A DNA stretch of 9,248 bases from Bacillota bacterium. Its GTDB lineage: Bacteria; Bacillota; DTU030. Positions 1-4,997 of the stretch are shown piece by piece; within the stretch, counting starts at the first letter, position 1; every line of letters starts with the position of its first letter. Location of the stretch: assembly GCA_012841005.1 (NCBI GenBank), contig DUVO01000121.1, forward strand, positions 1 to 9,248, written 5' to 3'. The position numbers and the translations under genes are program-made. The notes under the pieces were generated by a model. It worked only from the letters and a program-made list of their open reading frames with translations, was not told the origin of the DNA and did no database searches.

Positions 1-156
1 ATTCCTTATAGGAAGGCTGAAAGCCAGTAGTATGCGTTCCCTCTTATATCTTTGAGCAGAGTTTCAATTCCTTATAGGAAGGCTGAAAGCATTAAATTCG
101 GTCTATGAACTGGAACAACATGGAGTGTTTCAATTCCTTATAGGAAGGCTGAAAGC
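1..156 (-). CRISPR. Leader-proximal end of a CRISPR array (2 full repeats + 1 partial)
   Basis: Two complete, identical 30-bp repeats lie at 61-90 and 127-156, and the last 24 bp of a third at 1-24, cut by the window edge. The two spacers (25-60 and 91-126) are both exactly 36 nt and unrelated to each other. On the plus strand the repeat begins GTTTCAATTCC and ends GGCTGAAAGC; its reverse complement ends in ATTGAAAC, the usual 8-nt crRNA 5' handle of type I-B and many type III systems. The array is therefore read on the minus strand, right to left, and the spacer at 91-126 is the most recently acquired one visible. The repeat holds short inverted pieces (TTCCT/AGGAA and, outside them, TTTCA/TGAAA). 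The rightmost repeat is not degenerate, which fits the leader end. No cas gene is in the window, so the subtype is not settled. Confidence 0.97.
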
Positions 157-268
157 TCGTTTCACCTCAATTATAATCGAAGTTCTTTATTTTTGTAAAG
201 GGCTGGAAAGGAGCTCAAGAAAAAGTACAATTTCTGCTGGGTGGCAATAAGCTTGGGGATTTTGCTGG
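157..268 (-). promoter_or_regulatory. CRISPR leader
   Basis: This 112-nt non-coding stretch lies between the first repeat and the poly-A/T end of the SDR terminator. Repeat polarity puts the leader on this side. It is AT-rich close to the array, contains a promoter directed into the array (170-199) and a short inverted repeat CTTTA/TAAAG at 185-189/196-200 overlapping the -35 box. Its last bases next to the first repeat (minus strand AATTGAGGTGAAACGA) resemble the 3' end of the repeat itself. No open reading frame of note is present. The exact upstream limit is inferred from the terminator position. Confidence 0.8.
170..199 (-). promoter_or_regulatory. Sigma-A promoter for the pre-crRNA
   Basis: On the minus strand a TTTACA -35 box (199-194, 5 of 6 consensus) is followed after 18 bp by a perfect TATAAT -10 box (175-170). 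The expected transcription start is near 163, only about 6-7 nt before the first repeat, so the pre-crRNA would carry almost no leader sequence. Direction agrees with the array orientation deduced independently from the ATTGAAAC repeat end. Confidence 0.75.
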
Positions 269-326
269 AAAAAAAATTGTCGTCGATCCCCGGGGGTTTT
301 TGCATTACCGGGGGTCGACGACAATT
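269..326 (-). terminator. Strong rho-independent terminator after the SDR gene
   Basis: A 19-bp inverted repeat pairs 275-293 with 308-326 (one G-U wobble, otherwise fully complementary) around a 14-nt loop. On the minus strand the stem is followed by an uninterrupted run of eight T (276-269, partly paired). It begins 15 nt past the SDR stop codon and ends just before the CRISPR leader, so it should prevent SDR transcripts from entering the array. A second, outer pair of 8-nt arms (246-253 with 331-338) encloses it. Confidence 0.88.
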
Positions 327-340
327 CTGCAGCTTATTTT

Positions 341-1099
341 TTAGTGCATCAGTATTCCGCCGGAGACGTCTATGGTGGCGCCGGTAATGTAGGAGGCCGG
401 TTCCGAGACGAGGAAGACAGCAACGGCCGCTACTTCTTCCGGGGTTGCTATCCGACCCAGGGGAATCCGATCCAGGTATTTTTGCCGGTTCTTTTCCAAG
501 GCCGGTCTGATGAGATCTGTTTCTACTATTCCCGGAGCCAGGGTATTCACATTAATACCAGCCCGGGCCACTTCCCTGGCCAGGGAGCGGGAAAAGGTGA
601 CCAGGCCGGCCTTGCTGGCGGCATAATCGGCATGACCGGTGGTGGAACCGCGGAAGGCTGCCTGGGAGGTTATATTGAGGATCTTGCCTCCCACTCCCCT
701 TTGGAGAAGGTGTTTGACCATTTCCCGGCATAAGAGAAAGGGTGCAGTGAGGTTGACATCGATGGTCCGCCGCCACTGATCTTCTTCCATGTCCTTAACC
801 CAGGCCGTGGGCCAGATTCCGGCATTATTGACCAGGATATCGAGCAGGCCAAAGGCTTCGATGGCCCGGGGCATCACCGTCCGCACCGCTTCCCTGTCGG
901 TCAGGTCCGCCTGCAGGCTCACCGCCCCGGTGCCCAGACCTTGAATCTTCTCCACCACTTCCGCCGCAGCCTGCCGGTTGCGCCCGAAGTGGACAATTAC
1001 CTTGGCTCCTTCGGCAGCCAGACCGAGACAGATGGCCCGTCCCAATCCCCGGGAACCTCCGGTAACTAAAGCCACCTTATCCTTTAAGCCCAAATCCAT
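341..1099 (-). CDS. SDR-family NAD(P)-dependent oxidoreductase (FabG-like)
   Basis: This 252-aa protein is a classical short-chain dehydrogenase/reductase of normal length for the family. Visible signatures are the Rossmann dinucleotide motif TGGSRGLG (residues 13-20), NNAG (91-94), the structural Asn116, and the catalytic set Ser145, Tyr159 and Lys163 within YAASK. Arg40-Asn41 after the second beta strand suggests NADPH rather than NADH, by family rule. The C-terminal ITGATIDVSGG tail is typical. It reduces or oxidises a carbonyl/alcohol in the cytoplasm, but the substrate cannot be read from sequence: 3-oxoacyl-ACP reductase and sugar or other alcohol dehydrogenases all look like this. The ATG start has a perfect AAGGAGG 7 nt upstream. 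It stands alone: terminator downstream, divergent abrB upstream, and a 16-bp palindrome in its probable promoter. Confidence 0.93.
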   Translation of the reverse strand: MDLGLKDKVALVTGGSRGLGRAICLGLAAEGAKVIVHFGRNRQAAAEVVEKIQGLGTGAVSLQADLTDREAVRTVMPRAIEAFGLLDILVNNAGIWPTAWVKDMEEDQWRRTIDVNLTAPFLLCREMVKHLLQRGVGGKILNITSQAAFRGSTTGHADYAASKAGLVTFSRSLAREVARAGINVNTLAPGIVETDLIRPALEKNRQKYLDRIPLGRIATPEEVAAVAVFLVSEPASYITGATIDVSGGILMH

Positions 1100-1153
1100 G
1101 AGGATCCCTCCTTCAAACAGGTACTCTACTTAACAGTTTTCGCCCTCCGGGTA

Positions 1154-1184
1154 ATTTTATCCTTCGCAGCTGCGAAGATATGAA
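1154..1184 (-). promoter_or_regulatory. Probable SDR promoter with a palindromic operator in the spacer
   Basis: On the minus strand, TAAAAT (1159-1154, 5 of 6 consensus) lies 19 bp after a weak TTCATA (1184-1179). The spacer is almost filled by a perfect 16-bp palindrome, CTTCGCAGCTGCGAAG (1162-1177). A dyad in an overlong 19-bp spacer resembles MerR-type activator operators, though any dimeric regulator could use it. The start would be near 1147, leaving a leader of about 48 nt before the SDR ATG. The palindrome is certain; the promoter assignment is inference from weak boxes. Confidence 0.45.
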
Positions 1185-1285
1185 AAACCGCAGGAAAAAC
1201 AAGGTCGCAAATCAGGCGGCCAGTTTGGTAATTTCTACAGTAATCTTACAGCAAGTTCCTTTATATGAAATAATTGCCGATATGC

Positions 1286-1314
1286 TTGACTTAATTTGGT
1301 AATTCTGGTACACT
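1286..1314 (+). promoter_or_regulatory. Sigma-A promoter of abrB (extended -10)
   Basis: TTGACT (1286-1291, 5 of 6) is followed after 17 bp by TACACT (1309-1314, 4 of 6), and a TG dinucleotide at 1306-1307 supplies an extended -10 element. The start would be near 1321, giving a short leader of about 37 nt before the abrB ATG at 1358. Confidence 0.7.
1297..1310 (+). promoter_or_regulatory. Candidate AbrB autoregulatory operator (TGGTA-N4-TGGTA)
   Basis: Two TGGTA pentamers (1297-1301 and 1306-1310) are separated by 4 bp. In Bacillus subtilis, AbrB is reported to bind tandem TGGNA motifs 4-5 bp apart and to repress its own gene. The element spans the spacer and the first bases of the -10 box of abrB, where bound protein would block RNA polymerase. 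A third TGGTA lies at 1226-1230, inside a copy of TTTGGTAATT that recurs at 1295-1304. Autoregulation is inference. Confidence 0.5.
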
Positions 1315-1357
1315 TTACTTGCAGAACCTTGTCGAAAAAAGTAGGGGGAGGAGAACA

Positions 1358-1609
1358 ATGCTCAAATCAACCGGGATCGTCCGTAAAGTTGATGAATTAG
1401 GTCGAGTAGTTATCCCCATCGAGCTGCGGCGGACCCTTTCTATTGAAGAAAAGGATGCCCTGGAAATCTACGTCGATGCCGATAAAATTATCCTCAAGAA
1501 GTATGAACCGGCCTGCGTATTCTGCGGCAATGCCGACGATGTGGTAACCTTCCGGGGTAAAAACATCTGCCGCCACTGTCTCGAAGCCATGCGGGAGCAG
1601 GCAGGATAA
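1358..1609 (+). CDS. abrB: AbrB-family transition-state regulator with C-terminal zinc-ribbon-like tail
   Basis: The 83-aa protein begins with a nearly invariant AbrB DNA-binding domain (residues 1-50), including KSTGIVRKVDELGRVVIPIE, the swapped-hairpin fold that binds DNA as a dimer or tetramer. After residue 50 it departs from Bacillus AbrB: instead of the alpha/beta multimerisation domain it has CxxC (Cys53, Cys56) and a second CxxC (Cys71, Cys74), an arrangement expected to bind one zinc ion and, as far as I recall, common in clostridial homologues. The ATG at 1358 was chosen because GGGGGAGGAG lies directly upstream; a TTG at 1319 would put 13 extra residues before the domain and overlaps the transcription start region. 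The family represses post-exponential genes. It is the only plus-strand gene here, divergent from SDR and convergent with rsmI. Confidence 0.95.
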   Translation: MLKSTGIVRKVDELGRVVIPIELRRTLSIEEKDALEIYVDADKIILKKYEPACVFCGNADDVVTFRGKNICRHCLEAMREQAG

Positions 1610-1634
1610 ACAATTTCTACAGCGGGGTTTTGCT

Positions 1635-1676
1635 GGGTACCCGTCTTTTTGTGCGGGTGCCCTATTTTATTTTTTT
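1635..1676 (+). terminator. Rho-independent terminator of abrB
   Basis: GGGTACCCG (1635-1643) pairs with CGGGTGCCC (1654-1662) in a 9-bp stem with one G-U pair and a 10-nt loop, followed on the plus strand by a T-rich tract to 1676. It begins 25 nt after the abrB stop. The T tract overlaps the last codons of the convergent rsmI. On the minus strand the same hairpin is followed by AGCAAAACC, not by T residues, so it should act mainly for abrB. Confidence 0.85.
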
Positions 1677-2521
1677 AACAGGGCAGCATAGAGGGCGTTT
1701 TTGGGCAGGCCCCTTTCCCGGGCCGCTATCCTGATGGCTTCTTTTTTTTCGAGCCCCAGGGCCACCAGCTCCTGAACCAGTTCTACCCCTTCCTGGAGCC
1801 AGCCGGGGGTAAGATCTCCTTCACCGTCGGCCGGTGCGCCGGACAAAACGAGGCAGAATTCGCCCCGGGGACTTTGCTGCCGGAAGTGCTCCAGGTGCTG
1901 GCTGATGGAGCCCCGGCGAATTTCTTCATGTTGTTTGGTCAATTCCCTGGCTACCACCAGCCACCGGTCCCCGGCGATCTTTTTCAGGTCGGCGAGGGTT
2001 TCCAGCAACCGGTGGGGGGCTTCATAAAAGACCGTTGTCCGCCCTTCGGCCGCCAGGGTGTTGAAGAAAGCTTCCCTTTCCCGGCCCTTGCGGGGAGGAA
2101 AACCGGCAAAGACGAAGCTCTCGGTGGGTAAACCCGACACGACCAGGGCCGTAATCAGGGCCGTGGGCCCCGGCAAGGCCACAAGGGGGATGCCGCAAGC
2201 GACGGCTTCCTGCACCAGTTCGGTGCCGGGATCGGCAATACCGGGCATACCGGCATCGGAGACCAGGGCGATGTTTTCCCCTGCCTGGAGACGCCGGAGA
2301 AGCTCCTGCCCCCGGACCTTGCGGTTGTGTTCATGGTAGCTCACCAGGGGGGTGGTTATATTATAATGGTTCAGGAGTTTTTTGGTCCGCCGGGTGTCCT
2401 CGGCCGCAATCAGATGAACTTCCTGCAGCACCCGTATTACCCGCAGGGTAATATCCTCCAGGTTGCCGATGGGTGTTGCGCAGAGGTACAGGGTTCCGGG
2501 ACCAGCTGTGGCTGAAGGCAT
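1667..2521 (-). CDS. rsmI: 16S rRNA (cytidine1402-2'-O)-methyltransferase RsmI
   Basis: The 284-aa protein matches RsmI (YraL/YabC), the SAM-dependent tetrapyrrole-methylase-fold enzyme that 2'-O-methylates C1402 of 16S rRNA at the ribosomal decoding centre. Family signatures in order: GTLYLCATPIGNLEDITLR (9-27), AAEDTRRT (39-46), SDAGMPGIADPG (88-99), LPGPTA (116-121), FYEAPHR (165-171) and RELTKQHEE (192-200). The C-terminal helical segment (about 240-284) ends at a Lys-rich tail encoded within the T-rich tract of the abrB terminator. The ATG start has a strong GGAGGAGGG 7 nt upstream, lying within the last codons of trmN6; the trmN6 stop is only 3 nt away, so translational coupling is likely. 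It is the last gene of the minus-strand run and converges on abrB. Confidence 0.97.
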   Translation of the reverse strand: MPSATAGPGTLYLCATPIGNLEDITLRVIRVLQEVHLIAAEDTRRTKKLLNHYNITTPLVSYHEHNRKVRGQELLRRLQAGENIALVSDAGMPGIADPGTELVQEAVACGIPLVALPGPTALITALVVSGLPTESFVFAGFPPRKGREREAFFNTLAAEGRTTVFYEAPHRLLETLADLKKIAGDRWLVVARELTKQHEEIRRGSISQHLEHFRQQSPRGEFCLVLSGAPADGEGDLTPGWLQEGVELVQELVALGLEKKEAIRIAARERGLPKNALYAALLKK

Positions 2522-2524
2522 GGC

Positions 2525-3298
2525 TCAACCCTCCTCCCCGCTCCCTTTTTCATTATAGATATCCATTATCTCCCGGGAATAATTTCCCTCCCGGTCATAA
2601 ATGACCAGGGGCGGCAGGATATTCAGGTGGGGACGGGCCCCCTTGACCCCGAGGACCAGTACCATTGTGGGCCCCTGATCAGAGGACGGCTGGACAAAGC
2701 GCAGGGTTTTGGGTTCCAGGTCTTCAGCCCGCATGGCAGTCAAGAGATCAACCAGCCGGCCCGAACGATAGATCAGGGCCAGCCTGCCCCGGTGCCGCAG
2801 CATCCGGGCCCCGGTCCGGAGGACATCGGCTAAGGTGCACTTGAGCTCATGGCGGGCAATGGCCACCTCAAGGCGCAGGTTAAGCCTCCCGCCGGCGGCC
2901 AGATAGGGGGGATTGCTGACCACCAGATCGTAACTCCCCGGGACCAGGGCCTCCGGCGGGGAACAGAAGTCCCCCTCTATGATGGTAATGAGATCTGTCA
3001 GGCCATTTAAGGCCACGCTCCTCCTGGCCATGTCCACCAGGCGGGGCTGAATTTCCAGGCCGTGGATCAGCCCGGGCTCCCGCTTCCCCGCCAAAAGAAG
3101 GGGAATCACGCCGTTTCCCGTCCCCAGATCCAGGACCTTATCTCCTTTGCGGACCGGGGCAAAATCGGCCAGGAGAACGGAGTCGATCCCAAAGCGAAAA
3201 GTGTCACTGCTTTGGATTATTTTCAGATTACACCGCTGCAGGTCTTCCAGCTGTTCCGTGGGACCCAAGGTAATCCCGTTACCCCGGCAATTTTGCAC
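2525..3298 (-). CDS. trmN6: tRNA1(Val) (adenine37-N6)-methyltransferase-like protein (YabB/TrmN6)
   Basis: This class I SAM-dependent methyltransferase has 257 aa from the chosen GTG start. It shows the SAM-binding motif DLGTGNG (57-63), an acidic ribose-binding Glu82, and the amino-methyltransferase catalytic motif NPPY (129-132), diagnostic for N6-adenine or N5-glutamine methylation. Position between yabA and rsmI and the LKIIQSSDTFRFGIDSVLL stretch near the N-terminus match YabB/TrmN6, which in E. coli modifies A37 of tRNA1(Val). A longer frame opens at 3358 but would overlap yabA by 49 nt. The GTG at 3298 is preceded by AGGGGGG (3311-3305), which overlaps the yabA stop at proper spacing. 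The tRNA target in this organism is inferred from the family. Confidence 0.9.
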   Translation of the reverse strand: MQNCRGNGITLGPTEQLEDLQRCNLKIIQSSDTFRFGIDSVLLADFAPVRKGDKVLDLGTGNGVIPLLLAGKREPGLIHGLEIQPRLVDMARRSVALNGLTDLITIIEGDFCSPPEALVPGSYDLVVSNPPYLAAGGRLNLRLEVAIARHELKCTLADVLRTGARMLRHRGRLALIYRSGRLVDLLTAMRAEDLEPKTLRFVQPSSDQGPTMVLVLGVKGARPHLNILPPLVIYDREGNYSREIMDIYNEKGSGEEG

Positions 3299-3304
3299 CT
3301 TTTT

Positions 3305-3311
3305 CCCCCCT
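3305..3311 (-). promoter_or_regulatory. Ribosome binding site fixing the trmN6 start
   Basis: AGGGGGG on the minus strand lies 6 nt before the GTG at 3298 and overlaps the TAG stop of yabA (3310-3312). It supports the short GTG start and coupling of the two genes. Confidence 0.75.
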
Positions 3312-3612
3312 ATTTTTCCGGCTCCCGCTTGTTCAGGAGGGCAATGCAAAAAAGGCATTCACCGCCATCCTGCCGCGGGGTACCGAAATGAACATTACAA
3401 ATATGGTACCCCTCCTGGTAGAGACGGGCCAAATTGTCGTACCCTTCACCGGGGAGGGCACCCCTTTTGGCAGCTGCCCCGCCGCGGGCGGTAAAAGGAG
3501 GAGTCTTATCTTCGCCTCCCCCCCTGGCCAGGGTGCGCAGTTCCCTGACTTCATCCCTGAGGGCTTCTAAGTATTTTTCCAGGCGGGCCAAACGCGCCTC
3601 CAACTCGGTCAA
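3310..3612 (-). CDS. yabA: Replication-initiation control protein YabA
   Basis: A 100-aa protein from the chosen TTG start. The C-terminal half is near-identical to Bacillus Yab[21 protein letters not shown], then a CLFC pair, with His and Cys (HIC...CLFC) forming the zinc-binding unit. The N-terminal part (about residues 2-30, [26 protein letters not shown]) is a leucine-zipper-like coiled coil for tetramer formation, joined by a Gly/Ala-rich linker. In Bacillus, YabA binds DnaA and the DnaN clamp and limits re-initiation of replication. The frame stays open to another TTG at 3690, which would add a 26-aa Arg-rich extension lacking coiled-coil character; the TTG at 3612 has the better GGGAGGG site and gives a compact protein. 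The coiled coil is shorter than in Bacillus (family about 119 aa). Confidence 0.93.
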   Translation of the reverse strand: MTELEARLARLEKYLEALRDEVRELRTLARGGGEDKTPPFTARGGAAAKRGALPGEGYDNLARLYQEGYHICNVHFGTPRQDGGECLFCIALLNKREPEK

Positions 3613-3619
3613 TCTGCCA

Positions 3620-3626
3620 CCCTCCC
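3620..3626 (-). promoter_or_regulatory. Ribosome binding site supporting the yabA TTG start
   Basis: GGGAGGG on the minus strand, 7 nt before the TTG at 3612. The competing upstream TTG at 3690 has only an AAGGTGG 3 nt away, closer than usual. Confidence 0.6.
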
Positions 3627-3725
3627 GTCGTGTCTCTATCCCGGCGGCATTTCCCTGCCGCCTCATCCGGCTGCCGCCGGCAAAGGACAAAAACCACCTT
3701 CCCCGTCCTTTGGGGGCCCCTTACG

Positions 3726-3751
3726 AAAAGGGGGAGACACCCGTCTCCCCC
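3726..3751 (-). terminator. Terminator-like hairpin after the FMN-binding gene
   Basis: GGGGGAGAC (minus, 3751-3743) pairs perfectly with GTCTCCCCC (3738-3730) around a 4-nt loop and is followed by TTTT (3729-3726), then CGT. The stem begins 12 nt past the TAG of the FMN-binding gene. The short U run suggests partial termination, lowering but not abolishing read-through into yabA. No convincing sigma-A promoter was found between here and yabA (3613-3725). Confidence 0.6.
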
Positions 3752-3763
3752 AAGCTGCGTCAA

Positions 3764-4894
3764 CTATTGGGCTCCCGCCAGGGCATCCCCCACCGCCTCT
3801 ATGATACCCCTGCTGGTGAAGGAGGCTCCCGTTACCACGTCTACCTCCACCTGTTGTTCCTCGATGATCCGTTCAGGAATCTTGGCGATAGCAGCATCAC
3901 TGACCCCGGGGGAATCGCTATGGCTCAGTACCTTGATCTCGGTGATCTTGCCACCTGCCACCGTTACCTCCACTTCCAGGGGACCGCTAAAGCCCATCCC
4001 GCTGCCGGTGTAGGTGCCATCGGGCAGGGAACTGAGATCGGCTCCTCCGCCGCCTTCGGCCGGGGCGGCAAACTCCTGGAGGGCATTAATTACCGCCTCG
4101 ATAATACCCTGGCTGGAGAAGGTGGCACCGCTCACAGTGTCGACCTCGACCCGCTGTTCTTCCACCATCCGTTGGGGGATACGTTCAATGGCTGCATCGG
4201 AAATACCTGCAGTATCGTGATTCTCAACAATCCTGACTTCCACCAAACGGCCGTCCTTGACTTCCACTTCCACCCGGGTCTTCCCGCCGAATCCCTGGGC
4301 TTCACCCTGGTAGGTTCCATTGGGTACCCGGCTGATATCAATACCCGGCCTCCCGGCCCCCAGGAATTCATTATTGATTTCACCGGCAATCAGTTTAACC
4401 CCGCCGGCCACCGAACGGGAGGAAATGGTAGCCCCGGTAATGGCGTCCAGATCCTGGCCGATGGCCAGTTGATCATTCACATTCCTACCGGCAAACTGGG
4501 AGACAAACCAGTCTTCGGTTATCCTGGCCCCCAGGCCGGGGGTCTCGGAATGTTCCAGAATTTGCAATCCGGTAATTTTTCCACTCTGCTCAACACCGAG
4601 CATCATCCGGATATCACCGCCGTAACCCCCCTGGGTAAAGAGGGCGACGGCACCCACCTCTTCCTGCCCCTTGTAGCCTCTGTAGTAGACCTTGTTTTCC
4701 TCTTCTCCTTCTCCCTGGGGTTCGAAGCGGTCGGCCGCAGGAAGTAGTTCCTGCAGGCTTCTTTCCAGGGCCTGGGCTTCCCGCTCTTCAATGATGGGGC
4801 GGGTTTGGGCATAGGTCACGGCCAGGGCTGCACCGGTTATGGCGCATATCACCATTAGAATTAGGCTAAGGCGAACTGCTTCACGCACATCCAT
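3764..4894 (-). CDS. Membrane-anchored protein with three FMN-binding (covalent flavin) domains, RnfG-like N-terminus
   Basis: The 376-aa protein has one N-terminal membrane segment (about residues 9-28, LSLILMVICAITGAALAVTY), so the rest is probably outside the membrane. Domain 1 (about 70-175) resembles RnfG/NqrC: HSETPGLGARI and DAITGATISS with the predicted flavinylated Thr156. Domains 2 (190-273) and 3 (290-373) are FMN_bind repeats, about half identical to each other by eye, with DTVSGATFSS (Thr258) and DVVTGASFTS (Ser358). A Gly-rich linker (280-284) joins them. ApbE attaches FMN by phosphoester bond to Thr/Ser in Dxx(S/T)GA(T/S), so up to three covalent flavins could form a transmembrane or surface electron path. 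AGGAGG is only 2 nt from the ATG; the GTG two codons later (4888) may be the true start. No rnf or apbE gene is in the window. Electron partners are unknown. Confidence 0.88.
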   Translation of the reverse strand: MDVREAVRLSLILMVICAITGAALAVTYAQTRPIIEEREAQALERSLQELLPAADRFEPQGEGEEENKVYYRGYKGQEEVGAVALFTQGGYGGDIRMMLGVEQSGKITGLQILEHSETPGLGARITEDWFVSQFAGRNVNDQLAIGQDLDAITGATISSRSVAGGVKLIAGEINNEFLGAGRPGIDISRVPNGTYQGEAQGFGGKTRVEVEVKDGRLVEVRIVENHDTAGISDAAIERIPQRMVEEQRVEVDTVSGATFSSQGIIEAVINALQEFAAPAEGGGGADLSSLPDGTYTGSGMGFSGPLEVEVTVAGGKITEIKVLSHSDSPGVSDAAIAKIPERIIEEQQVEVDVVTGASFTSRGIIEAVGDALAGAQ

Positions 4895-4997
4895 CTCCTC
4901 CTAAGCGGCAGTCTATTGCTCTATTACTTTATCAGTGCATGAACCAATGTAGTATTCTCCTTTGCTCCCCAAACTCCTCCTCCACCCGGCAAATAAT
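4895..4997 (-). other. Intergenic gap between ricT and the FMN-binding gene
   Basis: These 103 nt make the widest break so far in an otherwise tight run. On the minus strand it contains only the AGGAGG of the next gene (4902-4897) and AT-rich patches such as GATAAAGTAATAG. I could not pair convincing -35 and -10 boxes, and I see no hairpin terminator or FMN riboswitch. It may hold a weak or alternative-sigma promoter. Confidence 0.4.

Noticed and set aside
157..180. Leader-distal (trailer) end of the array at this side
   Set aside because: The last repeat is intact, the crRNA-type end ATTGAAAC is on the minus strand, and a promoter points into the array, all of which place the leader here.
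1100..1357. Small ORF, T-box or structured RNA in the SDR-abrB intergenic region
   Set aside because: Only short frames without ribosome binding sites and no leader-terminator structure; promoter and operator-like elements account for the visible signals.
3299..3358. Longer N-terminus for trmN6 beginning at 3358
   Set aside because: It would overlap yabA by 49 nt and has no match to the family; the GTG at 3298 has a proper ribosome binding site.
3434..4747. A 437-codon open frame on the plus strand, opposite yabA and the FMN-binding gene
   Set aside because: Its translation is low-complexity and has no recognisable domain, while the opposite strand encodes clear YabA and FMN-binding motifs with good ribosome binding sites. 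It is a by-product of GC-rich codon use.
4895..4997. FMN riboswitch ahead of the FMN-binding gene
   Set aside because: The 103-nt gap lacks the conserved multi-helix pattern and any terminator or sequestering hairpin that I could recognise.
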